Source of the DNA: Actinomycetes bacterium
GTDB lineage: Bacteria; Actinomycetota; Acidimicrobiia; Acidimicrobiales; Palsa-688
Assembly (NCBI GenBank): GCA_021808425.1
Contig: JAKBBS010000075.1
Coordinates: 1-14,910, forward strand
Direction of reading: 5' to 3'
DNA length: 14,910 nt
The position numbers and the translations under genes were made by a program. A model generated the notes under the pieces. That model had not been told where the DNA came from, ran no database searches, and saw only the letters and a list, made by a program, of their open reading frames with translations. Every line of letters begins with the position of its first letter. The stretch's first letter is position 1. Of this stretch, positions 5,351-12,715 are shown piece after piece.

Positions 5351-6016
5351 CTATAAGCGGCCGGGACTGACAAGACCTGACTCGTAAGCTATGACGACAA
5401 GCTGAGCCCTGTCTCGGGCGTCGAGCTTCGTCATTGCCCGACTGACGTGAGTCTTCGCCGTCAGCGGGCTCATGTACAGCGCTTCGGCGATCTCATCATT
5501 GGACATCCCAGACGCGACAAGTACGAGAACCTCACGTTCACGTTCTGTAAGAGCGGCGAGCGTCTGGGTATCAGCCAGTCTCCGCCCGCTTCCCCCAGCG
5601 ATTGTCGCGATGAGCCGTCGCGTCACACCAGGAGACAGAAGCGCGTCGCCTCGGGCAACGATCCTGACAGCATCGAGGAGGTCTTCCGGCTCGGTGTCTT
5701 TGACGAGGAACCCGCTCGCCCCCGCGCGAAGCGCCTCGAAGACGTACTCGTCAGACTCGAACGTGGTCACGATTATCACTTTGAGTTCGGACAGGTCATT
5801 TGACGCGCCTATCCGCCTGGTGGCTTCGATCCCGTCCACCACCGGCATCCTGATGTCCATAAGCACGACGTCCGCGGCGTTTGCCCGGGCCAGGTCGATC
5901 GCCGTCTGGCCGTCGCCGGCTTCGCCGACGACCTCAATATCGTCGGCAGCGTTCAAGAGCACGCGAAAGCCTGCCCGTACGAGCGCCTGGTCGTCCGCAA
6001 GGACCACTCGGATCAC
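5351..6016 (-). CDS. Two-component response regulator, NarL/LuxR family
   Basis: The 221-residue protein has an N-terminal receiver domain with D8-D9, the phospho-acceptor D54 in VVLMDIRMPVVDGIEA, the switch Thr in VIIVTTFESDEY and the conserved Lys in GFLVKDTEPEDLL. The C-terminal LuxR-type helix-turn-helix (about 150-215) has LTEREREVLVLVASGMSNDE and TAKTHVSRAMTKL. It should bind DNA as a phosphorylated dimer and act in the cytoplasm. The GTG start at 6016 overlaps the histidine kinase stop by 4 nt (GTGA), so the two are translated together and are surely a cognate pair. Targets are unknown; the divergent DUF6069 gene next to the kinase is a candidate. Confidence 0.95.
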   Translation of the reverse strand: MIRVVLADDQALVRAGFRVLLNAADDIEVVGEAGDGQTAIDLARANAADVVLMDIRMPVVDGIEATRRIGASNDLSELKVIIVTTFESDEYVFEALRAGASGFLVKDTEPEDLLDAVRIVARGDALLSPGVTRRLIATIAGGSGRRLADTQTLAALTEREREVLVLVASGMSNDEIAEALYMSPLTAKTHVSRAMTKLDARDRAQLVVIAYESGLVSPGRL

Positions 6017-7290
6017 AACCCGAGCCGTTCCGCATAGGAGTCTATGCCAGCGTTGTTCACCACAAGATCGGGCGACGCGTCGGGCATCGATTCCTCCGTA
6101 GCCGTTGTCGACGATACCGGAAGCTCGGCATGGACTCGGAATCCTCCACCTTGGATCGGACCCACCGTCACAGTTCCTCCTATGGCCCGGGCCCGCTCGC
6201 GCATCCCGTTCAATCCACTCGCCGTCCCGTCCACAAACGGCTCCGCACTTCCACAGCCGTCATTGACGACGTCCACAACGATGAGCGTATCGCAGCGCAC
6301 CACGCTGACAGAGGCGACAGATCCTGCTGCGTGCCGGATTATATTTGTCAGCGACTCCTGCACTATCCGGTAGGTTGCCAGAACGGAACCAACGGCCACG
6401 CCCGTGAGCTCAGCATCCCAGGTCAGGGTGCACTGCATCCCAGCCGACTTGCCGGCGTCCACGAGTGCCTCGAAGGCCTGCACGTCCGGAAGCGCAACAG
6501 CAGGTTGGTCTTCGTCGACCTGGCGGAGAACCTCAAGTATAGAGCGAAGTTCGCGCAACCCATCCTTGCTCGCGCGCCGTATCGCCTGGAGGGATTCAGT
6601 CACGCTGAGTGGGTCTGCGTTTACCAGCGTGACTGCCGCACTTGCCTGCACGTTGATCATCGCCATCGAGTGGGCAACCACGTCGTGGAGTTCCCGAGCG
6701 ATCCGCAAGCGCTCGGAGGTGACTAGGCGGCGAGTCTCTTGGAGGCGGGAGGCTTCGACTTGCTCAGCGCGTAAGATTTCGCTCGCCTTCCAGTGCCTGC
6801 GCGCAGAGACGAATGCGCCCGCTGCCCCGGCAGCGGCCATCTCCGCCCACATGTCGAGCTGTGGCCCTCCCCACCAACCCCACGGCCCGGCGAGTCCACC
6901 TGCGATCCAAATGCTTATCGCACCAGCTGCGCCGACCACTATCATCCCCGCCCGGCCGGGTCGGGCAGCGGAGAGAGTGTACATCGCTACCAATACCATC
7001 ACGAGGGCCGCACCGTATACCTGACCGAGCAGCGCCCACGCGACGACCCCGGCGACAGTCGCTACGTATACGCCGAGCGGATACGACAGCCGCCAGCGGA
7101 GGCTGACTGCCGGGACGGCCAGCACAGCGAACGCCAATACGGAGGGGTGCGACCGCAGATCCAGTCCCGCGTAGCGGTGTGACGGATATGCCTCCGCGAC
7201 CGAGCCGACAATCACCAACGCGAATACGACACTGACGCCGAGCGTCTCCGACCAGCGCCACCTTGCGAGTCGACTCAACGCTGTAAGCAT
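6013..7290 (-). CDS. Sensor histidine kinase, HisKA_3 (NarL-partner) type
   Basis: Taken from ATG 7290, the protein has 425 residues. The N-terminal 165 residues hold about five hydrophobic membrane segments (for example LGVSVVFALVIVGSVAEA and YGAALVMVLVAMYTL) with no large extracytoplasmic domain. A short coiled-coil leads to the dimerisation/phosphotransfer helix RIARELHDVVAHSMAMINVQ with phospho-acceptor H202, then an HATPase domain with N-box YRIVQESLTNIIRHA, the DVVNDGCG motif and GLNGMRERARAIGG. This is the typical partner of NarL/LuxR regulators; the signal is unknown and could be sensed within the membrane. The frame is open 51 codons further upstream, but that stretch is Arg/Gly-rich and unlike a membrane protein start. 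ATG 7290 lies 7 nt after a TAGGCT hexamer. Confidence 0.93.
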   Translation of the reverse strand: MLTALSRLARWRWSETLGVSVVFALVIVGSVAEAYPSHRYAGLDLRSHPSVLAFAVLAVPAVSLRWRLSYPLGVYVATVAGVVAWALLGQVYGAALVMVLVAMYTLSAARPGRAGMIVVGAAGAISIWIAGGLAGPWGWWGGPQLDMWAEMAAAGAAGAFVSARRHWKASEILRAEQVEASRLQETRRLVTSERLRIARELHDVVAHSMAMINVQASAAVTLVNADPLSVTESLQAIRRASKDGLRELRSILEVLRQVDEDQPAVALPDVQAFEALVDAGKSAGMQCTLTWDAELTGVAVGSVLATYRIVQESLTNIIRHAAGSVASVSVVRCDTLIVVDVVNDGCGSAEPFVDGTASGLNGMRERARAIGGTVTVGPIQGGGFRVHAELPVSSTTATEESMPDASPDLVVNNAGIDSYAERLGL

Positions 7291-7297
7291 CGGCCCC

Positions 7298-7303
7298 AGC
7301 CTA
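7298..7303 (-). promoter_or_regulatory. Predicted -10 box of the histidine kinase operon
   Basis: On the minus strand TAGGCT fits TANNNT and ends 7 nt before ATG 7290, so the transcript could begin at the start codon. The spacer GGGGCCG is G-rich but too close to the ATG to act as a normal Shine-Dalgarno. Confidence 0.35.
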
Positions 7304-7340
7304 CGGCGCCCCGACCGCCAACACCATACTCCTCCGGCGG

Positions 7341-7373
7341 GTGCGACTGCTACATCGCCAGCAGTAGGCGCAC
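7341..7373. promoter_or_regulatory. Inverted repeat in the kinase/DUF6069 divergent region
   Basis: ACTGCT (7346-7351) and AGCAGT (7360-7365) are exact inverted arms around 8 nt, extended by GTGCG (7341-7345) and CGCAC (7369-7373) with a 3-nt offset. It lies in the 206-nt divergent region between the kinase start and the DUF6069 start. A dyad here could be the binding site of the neighbouring response regulator, but this is inference. Apart from this and the RBS at 7486 I see no other feature in the region. Confidence 0.35.
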
Positions 7374-7485
7374 GCGACTCGCTCCCCCGAGAGAAGTACC
7401 CGCTAAGCCTCCTGACAGACGACGCTTGACGACGCCCCCGCACACGATGCTTGTAAGCACCGCATCCGAGCGGCCCAACACACTC

Positions 7486-7491
7486 AAGGAG
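7486..7491 (+). promoter_or_regulatory. Shine-Dalgarno of the DUF6069 gene
   Basis: AAGGAG lies 5 nt before ATG 7497 and fixes this start. It contrasts with the first genes of this window that lack any Shine-Dalgarno. Confidence 0.7.
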
Positions 7492-7496
7492 TTCTC

Positions 7497-7949
7497 ATGT
7501 CACCAGTCCGTCGCAATCGTCACGTCGCAGTCGCCGCAACAGTCGCAACGGCGGCAGCCTCGTGGGCGGTCGCCACTCAGGTGGCCGGGGTCACCCTCGG
7601 CGTCAAGTTCGCGCACGCCGCGGCGTCCACCGTCGCTCTTGGGCCCACAGTGGGAGTTGCAGCATCGGCCACCGTCGCCGGTTGGGTTGTCATGTCCGTC
7701 TTGGAGACCCGCGTGTCAAACCCGCTCAGGACGTGGGTGACGATTGCTACCGCTGTGCTTGTCGCTTCTCTCGCCCTTCCAATCGCTTTCGCGACATCCG
7801 TATCCGCGGTGATCAGCCTGATCGCGATCCACCTCGCGGTCGGTGCTGTAGCGATAGCAGGTCTCGCCCGAACCACGACATCGCATCGTATTCACGACGA
7901 TGCCTCCTACACCTCTCCGGCGTCCCTTGGGGCACGAACCGCAGCGTAA
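7497..7949 (+). CDS. DUF6069 family membrane protein
   Basis: This 150-residue protein has a basic N-terminus (MSPVRRNRH) and four hydrophobic segments at about 10-30, 45-66, 80-100 and 103-122. The pattern of a first helix, a second ending in VAGWVVMSVLETR, a short loop with W, and a last helix with IHLAVGAVAIAGLAR matches the small actinobacterial DUF6069 proteins, whose function is unknown. Many are encoded beside regulators or two-component systems. Here it is divergent from the histidine kinase and is a plausible target of the pair. The polar tail of about 27 residues should be cytoplasmic. It converges with the VOC gene across 23 nt. Confidence 0.7.
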   Translation: MSPVRRNRHVAVAATVATAAASWAVATQVAGVTLGVKFAHAAASTVALGPTVGVAASATVAGWVVMSVLETRVSNPLRTWVTIATAVLVASLALPIAFATSVSAVISLIAIHLAVGAVAIAGLARTTTSHRIHDDASYTSPASLGARTAA

Positions 7950-7972
7950 AGCGCGGATTCAGCTCAGAGTAG

Positions 7973-8428
7973 TCAGAGTCGAAGCGGTCGTACCGGGGCG
8001 AGCACCGCCCCGGGATCGCTCCAGACGTCACGGTCGACGACATCGACGTAGAGCTCCACCTCGTTGCCATCGGGGTCTGCGAGGTAAAGCGAATGTGTGA
8101 CTGTGTGGTCGCTGGCTCCCAAAACCTGCACTCCCGCGTCGTTCAGCACGCCGAGCGCCTCACGAAGCTCGTCGTCGCTTTCGCCGACCTTCAGCCCGAA
8201 GTGGTACATCCCGACCCGGCGCCCCGACGGTATCGAAGCAGCGGACTCGCCCACCTCTATGAGAAGCAGCTCGTGGTGAGTACGTCCGGAAGTGAATGCC
8301 GCAGCCGGAGAACCGGCTGGAGTACCGCCAGGAATCTCGTCCCAACCGAGGACGTCTTTGTAGAAGCGTCGTGAGCGGTCTAGGTTCCGTACATAGAGCA
8401 CTATGTGGCCAAGCTCATGAATCTTCAT
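7973..8428 (-). CDS. VOC superfamily (glyoxalase/extradiol dioxygenase-like) enzyme
   Basis: The 151-residue protein has the paired beta-alpha-beta-beta-beta modules of the vicinal oxygen chelate fold. The first begins [20 protein letters not shown], the second [20 protein letters not shown] and closes with [18 protein letters not shown]8, H76 and E125 stand where the 2-His-1-carboxylate metal site of this fold is found, so a metal-dependent lyase, isomerase or dioxygenase is likely. The substrate is unknown; it most resembles small catechol-2,3-dioxygenase-like or glyoxalase-like proteins. Its ATG overlaps the mscR stop by 4 nt (ATGA), so it is made together with a mycothiol-dependent enzyme. 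A role on a mycothiol adduct or reactive aldehyde is inference from that coupling. Confidence 0.85.
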   Translation of the reverse strand: MKIHELGHIVLYVRNLDRSRRFYKDVLGWDEIPGGTPAGSPAAAFTSGRTHHELLLIEVGESAASIPSGRRVGMYHFGLKVGESDDELREALGVLNDAGVQVLGASDHTVTHSLYLADPDGNEVELYVDVVDRDVWSDPGAVLAPVRPLRL

Positions 8429-9513
8429 ATGACAACCACGCTTCGTAGCACTTCTCCGCGTGACATCTTCTCGAAAGCTTCCTCTACCTCTTCAAGCCCG
8501 ATTCGCTCGGATACAAAGTCGTCGAGAGGAAGCCTACCCTGGAGGTATAGCTCGACCAGAGCCGGGAAGTCACGGCTCGGCACGCAGTCCCCGTACCACG
8601 ACGGTTTGAGGGCACCCCCCCGACCGAAGAAATCGATCATCGCAAGATCCGGCATACGCATCTCGGGAGTCGGCACGCCCACCTGGACCACCGTCCCGGC
8701 AAAATCCCTTGCAAAGAAGGCCTGCTCGAGCGCCGCCGGATGACCGACAGCTTCGATGCAGACGTCCGCCCCGAAACCTCCGGTCGCTTCCCGTACAGCT
8801 TCCACGGGATCGACCCGGGAGGCGTTGACGACGTGCGTCGCCCCGAAACCTCTCGCCCAGTCAAGCTTGCGGTCATCGACGTCCACGGCGACGATCGTCG
8901 CGGCGCCCGCGAGCTTCGCCCCGACTATCGCAGCGTCGCCGACGCCTCCACAGCCGAACACCGCGACCGAATCACCCCGCGAGACATTCCCCGTCAGCAT
9001 CGAGGCACCCAACCCGGCCATCACGCCACAGCCGAGGAGCCCCACCGCTGCGGGGTCCGCCGCCGCAGATACGGGGGTGCACTGGCCTTCTGCCACCAGG
9101 GACTTTTCGACAAACGCTCCGATCCCTAGTGCCGGGGACAGCGCCGTGCCGTCAGTCAGAGTCATCTTCTGCGAAGCGTTGCGCGTGGCGAAACAGTACT
9201 GCGGTTTCGCCTTACGGCACGCCCGGCAGCTACCGCACACGGCTCGCCAGTTGAGAACCACGAAATCCCCCGGGGCCACACTTGTCACCCCCTCGCCCAC
9301 CACCGAAACCAACCCGGCAGCCTCATGGCCGAGCAGAAACGGGAAGTCGTTGCTAATCCCGCCCTCCCGGTAGTGCAGGTCGGTGTGGCAGACCCCGCAG
9401 GCCGCCACGTCGACGATGACCTCCCCGGGACCGGGGTCGGGAAGCGAGATCGTTTCCAGGCGCACCCGCTCGCCTTGTCCCATCGACACGACGCCTCGAA
9501 CTTCGTATGGCAT
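8425..9513 (-). CDS. mscR: S-(hydroxymethyl)mycothiol dehydrogenase / S-nitrosomycothiol reductase
   Basis: A 362-residue zinc-dependent medium-chain dehydrogenase. Catalytic zinc ligands are C42 in ACGVCHTDL and H63-E64 in LLGHEAAG. The structural zinc cysteines are C93, C96, C99 and C107 ([16 protein letters not shown]). The NAD site is [12 protein letters not shown] near 200. Stretches such as [36 protein letters not shown] and [20 protein letters not shown] closely match the mycobacterial MscR class. That enzyme oxidises the formaldehyde-mycothiol adduct and reduces S-nitrosomycothiol, so it serves formaldehyde and nitric oxide detoxification in the cytoplasm. The frame is open 117 codons further upstream but family alignment starts at ATG 9513 (MPYEVRGVV). 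It is first in an operon with the VOC gene. Its presence implies mycothiol synthesis. Confidence 0.92.
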   Translation of the reverse strand: MPYEVRGVVSMGQGERVRLETISLPDPGPGEVIVDVAACGVCHTDLHYREGGISNDFPFLLGHEAAGLVSVVGEGVTSVAPGDFVVLNWRAVCGSCRACRKAKPQYCFATRNASQKMTLTDGTALSPALGIGAFVEKSLVAEGQCTPVSAAADPAAVGLLGCGVMAGLGASMLTGNVSRGDSVAVFGCGGVGDAAIVGAKLAGAATIVAVDVDDRKLDWARGFGATHVVNASRVDPVEAVREATGGFGADVCIEAVGHPAALEQAFFARDFAGTVVQVGVPTPEMRMPDLAMIDFFGRGGALKPSWYGDCVPSRDFPALVELYLQGRLPLDDFVSERIGLEEVEEAFEKMSRGEVLRSVVVI

Positions 9514-9519
9514 GGCCCA

Positions 9520-9525
9520 ATCGTA
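9520..9525 (-). promoter_or_regulatory. Predicted -10 box of mscR, leaderless
   Basis: On the minus strand TACGAT ends 6 nt before ATG 9513, and the bases between (TGGGCC) contain no Shine-Dalgarno. The 72 nt between mscR and the divergent DUF169 gene (9514-9585) hold no other clear signal. Confidence 0.4.
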
Positions 9526-9585
9526 GTCGGCCTGCGACGCTCCGCTGGTTTGCAACTCCGGCCGCTGACAGGCAACGATGGCAGC

Positions 9586-10326
9586 GTGGACGATGTCACA
9601 GCTTTGACGACCCAGGATTGGCGAATACTCGGAGACGCTTTGGCGAGCACTTTGCACCTGGCGGTGCCGCCTGTAGCAATCACATTCTCCAGCGAAGCGC
9701 CAACGGGAGTGGAGGCCTTCGCAAAGCCGATGTCGGAGGCGGCCAGTGACGGCCGCAAAGGTCGGGTTGCAGCGGGTTGTGTTTTTTGGATAGAGGCGGC
9801 AAAGTCGACTTTCAGCACAGTATCCGAAGACCACGGGAACTGTTCGGTCGGCAGGTACACGCACGGCCTCGCGACTTTTGGCGACATTGCGGGCAACGAC
9901 GACGTCGGTACGCTCCTCGAATCAGGATGGGTCGACGAGCAAGCCGTATGGGCAATCCCTTTCATATCTGAACGATTCGAGTCGATCACGTACGGACCCC
10001 TAGCCGAAGCCGTGGTCATGCCTGATGTAATCCTGCTGCGGGTCAACGGCCGCCAGATGATGGTTATCAGCGACGCAGTCCCTACGCTTCGGATAGAAGG
10101 CAAACCGCAGTGCCACATAGTGGCGATCGCCAAAGATAAGAATGAAGTCGCAGCGAGTGTCGGCTGTGCGCTTAGTCGCGCTCGAACTGGTATGAGCCCC
10201 GAGGAGATGACCGTCGCTATACCGGCACGTCAGCTGAGCCAGGTAGTCGATGCTGTCCGGCAGGCCGCAGCCATCGACACTGCGGTTGCCAAGTATGCCG
10301 CCGATGACGCCAGACGCTTTACCTGA
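9586..10326 (+). CDS. DUF169 domain protein
   Basis: From GTG 9586 the protein has 246 residues and spans one DUF169 (COG2043) domain. Recognised features are the early [15 protein letters not shown], the central cysteine-rich block GCVFWIEAA...[14 protein letters not shown], the turn YGPLAEA, and the last part with [20 protein letters not shown] and [10 protein letters not shown]. Two conserved Cys (in GCVFW and NCSVG) and nearby His could hold a metal or cofactor, but no activity is established for the family that I can cite. There is no signal peptide. The frame is open further upstream, where it overlaps mscR in antisense; TTG 9604 is another possible start. It is divergent from mscR, so the two may share a regulatory region. 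Confidence 0.75.
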   Translation: MDDVTALTTQDWRILGDALASTLHLAVPPVAITFSSEAPTGVEAFAKPMSEAASDGRKGRVAAGCVFWIEAAKSTFSTVSEDHGNCSVGRYTHGLATFGDIAGNDDVGTLLESGWVDEQAVWAIPFISERFESITYGPLAEAVVMPDVILLRVNGRQMMVISDAVPTLRIEGKPQCHIVAIAKDKNEVAASVGCALSRARTGMSPEEMTVAIPARQLSQVVDAVRQAAAIDTAVAKYAADDARRFT

Positions 10327-10349
10327 GCGCGATTGCCGCTTCGGAAGGC

Positions 10350-10823
10350 CTAGTCGCCGAGTGTGAAGGTGCCTAAGCGGCTCCGGTAGAAGATCAGCGG
10401 TTCGCCTCCTTCGACTCGTTGGTCGACTACAGCGCCGACAACGAGCTCGTGATCGCCGGCAGGATGCACCAACTCCACCCTGCAGTCCACCCAGGCAACC
10501 GATCCGGCGAGAAGGGGTGACGAGGTGACAGGCGACCTTTCCCAGTCCACGCCAGCGAACTTGTCAGCTCCCGTGACGGAAAAGGTACGGCATTGGGCTT
10601 CTTGGGCCTGTGAGAGGATATTGACACAAAAGGTGCCCACTTTTGCTATCAACGGCCAGGTGGTCGACGTCTTCGCCGGAGCGATCGCGACGTAGGGCGG
10701 GTCCAGAGACAACGAGAAAAAACTCTGGCATGTGAACCCGACAGGTACGTCGTCCCAAAGCGACGTGACGATCGTGACACCACTCGCAAAATGAGAAAGG
10801 GTGCTTCTGAGTTCCGCCGTCAT
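10350..10823 (-). CDS. Flavin reductase-like FMN-binding protein
   Basis: The 157-residue protein is a single split-barrel flavin reductase domain (HpaC/flavin_Reduct type). Typical features are LSHFASGVTIVTSLWDDVPV at the start, GFTCQSFFSLSLDPPYVAIA, the strand FCVNILSQAQ, and the closing GDHELVVGAVVD with IFYRSRLGTF. Such enzymes reduce FMN or FAD with NAD(P)H and usually supply reduced flavin to a monooxygenase; no monooxygenase gene is in this window. It is the last gene of a three-gene unit; its ATG overlaps the upstream lipoprotein stop by 4 nt (ATGA). It converges on the DUF169 gene with a 23-nt gap. Length is normal for the stand-alone reductases. Confidence 0.9.
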   Translation of the reverse strand: MTAELRSTLSHFASGVTIVTSLWDDVPVGFTCQSFFSLSLDPPYVAIAPAKTSTTWPLIAKVGTFCVNILSQAQEAQCRTFSVTGADKFAGVDWERSPVTSSPLLAGSVAWVDCRVELVHPAGDHELVVGAVVDQRVEGGEPLIFYRSRLGTFTLGD

Positions 10824-11563
10824 CCGGGAACGCCGATAGGGCCAACGCTGCCGATTGCCTCAACCGTGAAGGTGATGCTAGCGCCAGCTAGGTGGATGGC
10901 CGATGCGCCGGACCCGCTGGGCACACCCGCCGTGTACGACAGAAGCGCCCCTGTGGACTGCCCGACACATGCCGTCGCAGTCTCAACGATGATCGAGGCG
11001 CCAGCCGACGGTGACTTTACCTGGTAGGTGACGCCGCTCACACCGGCGACCGAGCATGCCCCTCCGGCGGTGATCGAGATGCCGGCGACGTGGGTGTAGC
11101 CAACTAGCGATTGCGCAGCGCTGTACTCACCGTCGAGATGCGAGTAGCCCTCCGGCGTCTTGAATGTGACCGGGTTGACGTGTCCTAACACGAACGCATA
11201 TCCGCGGCCTCCAACGTCATATGTCGTCACCTTAGGAGCACTCGACGTCTCCTCCCAGTTCGTTGGATCGTGCACTTGGCCGGTGATCGTAAACGTGTAG
11301 CCGGCGTTACCCGACATCGAAGTAAAGGTGTAGTTGGTCAGCGACGCGAGCCGATCCAAGGTCAGGTCGCCTCCAGGAGTCGTGTTCTTGGTCTCCGTTC
11401 TTGGCGGTGTCGTGCTCGGCAGTGTCATCACGGCCGTCGAAGAAGCGGTTGCGCCGACGCTCGATGTCGATGATGCAGCCGTCGTGGAGTTACCGCACGC
11501 CCCCAAAAGAACGGACAGCAAAGCAGCCACGAAGCCGAATCGGGCTTGCCACGACCCTTTCAC
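10820..11563 (-). CDS. Secreted lipoprotein of unknown function
   Basis: This 247-residue protein begins with a lipoprotein signal peptide: basic KGSWQAR, a hydrophobic run and the lipobox LLGAC with lipidated C23. A Ser/Thr-rich linker follows (about 25-65), typical of actinobacterial surface lipoproteins, then a domain of about 180 residues rich in Gly, Thr and Val (LDRLASLTNYTFTSMSGNAG, YAFVLGHVNPVTFKTPEGYS). Two cysteines in the mature part (in ACSVAG and ACVGQS) may form a disulfide. I do not recognise the domain. The GTG start overlaps the dehydrogenase stop by 4 nt (GTGA), and its own stop overlaps the flavin reductase start, so it sits between two cytoplasmic redox genes in one tightly coupled unit, an unusual place for an exported protein. 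Confidence 0.75.
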   Translation of the reverse strand: MKGSWQARFGFVAALLSVLLGACGNSTTAASSTSSVGATASSTAVMTLPSTTPPRTETKNTTPGGDLTLDRLASLTNYTFTSMSGNAGYTFTITGQVHDPTNWEETSSAPKVTTYDVGGRGYAFVLGHVNPVTFKTPEGYSHLDGEYSAAQSLVGYTHVAGISITAGGACSVAGVSGVTYQVKSPSAGASIIVETATACVGQSTGALLSYTAGVPSGSGASAIHLAGASITFTVEAIGSVGPIGVPG

Positions 11564-12615
11564 AGGGCGTTCGGCACTATGACGGCTCGCCCCTCGATCT
11601 CTCCGGCAGCCAGATGCCGATACGCAATTGGAGCATCCGCCAGAGAAAAAGTTGTGGTGGTGGCCTTGATGATCCCTCGCGCCCCGAGGTCGAGCACTTC
11701 TTTGAGCTCGGGAAGTGAGCCCCAGAAAGTGGTTTGCAGCGAAACCTCGTACGGCACGCTGAAAAAGCTCCAGTTGAAGGAAGCTCCCGCTATACCCACG
11801 ACGGTCAAGTCGCCGCGCATGCGGGCTACGGCGATCCCCAAGGCGAGCGTGGCGTCTGAACCTACGAAGTCGACGACAACATCCGCGCCTCTGCCGCCGG
11901 TAAAGGTTCGGATCTCGGACGCGAGTTCGACCGAAGGCGGCAGGGCAAGGTCGGCACCTCCGGCGACGGCAAGCGCAAGGGCTTCTGGCCGGCTGTCGAT
12001 CGCCACTATCTTCGCAGGTGTCGTAGCTTTCAGGATTTGAACCCCGAGATGACCGAGACCGCCGACACCTATAAGGACCGCCGTGGACCCTTCGGTCAAC
12101 TTGTGCTGTGACCTTCGGATGGCGTGGTAGGGGGTCAGGCCGGCGTCTGTGAGCGGAGCCGCTGCGACGGGATCTAGGCCCTCGGGGAGGGCGACAAGGT
12201 GGCGACCCGATGGAACGAGCATAAGTTCCGCCATTCCCCCGTCGAGCCCGAGCCCGGCGCCGCCACCCGGTGCCTGCGTCACGGTCGGGTTCTCACAGTA
12301 CGGCTCGTTGCCCGACCGGCAGGGGTCGCAGCCTCCGCAGCCCCACCCCCCGTGTACTGCTACAGGCTGTCCGATCTCGAAGGCCTTGACGCCCTCCCCA
12401 AGGGCGTGGACCCAGCCGGCATTCTCGTGGCCGAGCGTGAATGGAGGTGCCCACGGTGCCATACCAGGCTCGAAATCGTGCATCAGATGCAGATCCGAAT
12501 GGCACGCGCCGGCTGCTCCCACCCGCACCACGACTTCTCCGGGACCTGGCGTCGGCTCGTCCACCTCGACGACGACCGGATCCGACTTCCAGTCAAGAAG
12601 CCTCAGCGCTCGCAT
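11560..12615 (-). CDS. Zinc-dependent NAD alcohol dehydrogenase (ADH-A-like)
   Basis: A 351-residue medium-chain dehydrogenase. Catalytic zinc ligands are C38 (AAGACHSDLHLM), H63-E64 (TLGHENAG) and a later Asp; the structural zinc cysteines are C93, C96, C99 and C107 (GCGGCDPCRSGNEPYC). The cofactor motif is LIGVGGLGHLGVQ. GGMAELMLVPSGRHLVALPE and PLTDAGLTPYHAI, and the end GRAVIVP, resemble the Rhodococcus ADH-A group, which interconverts alcohols with aldehydes or ketones. The natural substrate is not evident. It leads a unit with a lipoprotein and a flavin reductase. ATG 12615 has a strong Shine-Dalgarno, GGGAGGG (12624-12630), 8 nt upstream and a TATAGT -10 box beyond it. It is the second zinc dehydrogenase of the window, but its similarity to mscR is only at family level. 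Confidence 0.9.
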   Translation of the reverse strand: MRALRLLDWKSDPVVVEVDEPTPGPGEVVVRVGAAGACHSDLHLMHDFEPGMAPWAPPFTLGHENAGWVHALGEGVKAFEIGQPVAVHGGWGCGGCDPCRSGNEPYCENPTVTQAPGGGAGLGLDGGMAELMLVPSGRHLVALPEGLDPVAAAPLTDAGLTPYHAIRRSQHKLTEGSTAVLIGVGGLGHLGVQILKATTPAKIVAIDSRPEALALAVAGGADLALPPSVELASEIRTFTGGRGADVVVDFVGSDATLALGIAVARMRGDLTVVGIAGASFNWSFFSVPYEVSLQTTFWGSLPELKEVLDLGARGIIKATTTTFSLADAPIAYRHLAAGEIEGRAVIVPNAL

Positions 12616-12648
12616 CCCGATATCCCTCCCTTCGGCTCTGCCGGCTCA

Positions 12649-12654
12649 ACTATA
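12649..12654 (-). promoter_or_regulatory. Predicted -10 box of the dehydrogenase operon
   Basis: On the minus strand TATAGT is close to the ideal -10 hexamer and lies 33 nt before ATG 12615. It predicts a leader of about 27 nt that includes the GGGAGGG ribosome site. No convincing -35 is seen at 16-18 bp. Confidence 0.5.
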
Positions 12655-12703
12655 GGTCAGGGCGGTCTCTCGGCGCGCCATCGCCCGCCGCGGTGTCGGG
12701 GAG

Positions 12704-12709
12704 TAACCT
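12704..12709 (+). promoter_or_regulatory. Predicted -10 box of the SH3 lipoprotein gene, leaderless
   Basis: TAACCT fits TANNNT and ends 6 nt before GTG 12716. The GAGG at 12711-12714 is only one base from the GTG and too close to serve as a Shine-Dalgarno. The divergent dehydrogenase start is 100 nt away. Confidence 0.4.
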
Positions 12710-12715
12710 TGAGGC

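Noticed and set aside
7291..7443. 51-codon N-terminal extension of the histidine kinase
   Set aside because: The added residues are Arg/Gly/Ser-rich and unlike a membrane protein start, while ATG 7290 fits the family and has a TANNNT box upstream.
9514..9864. 117-codon upstream extension of mscR
   Set aside because: It is antisense to the DUF169 gene, and MscR homologues begin at the residues coded from 9513.
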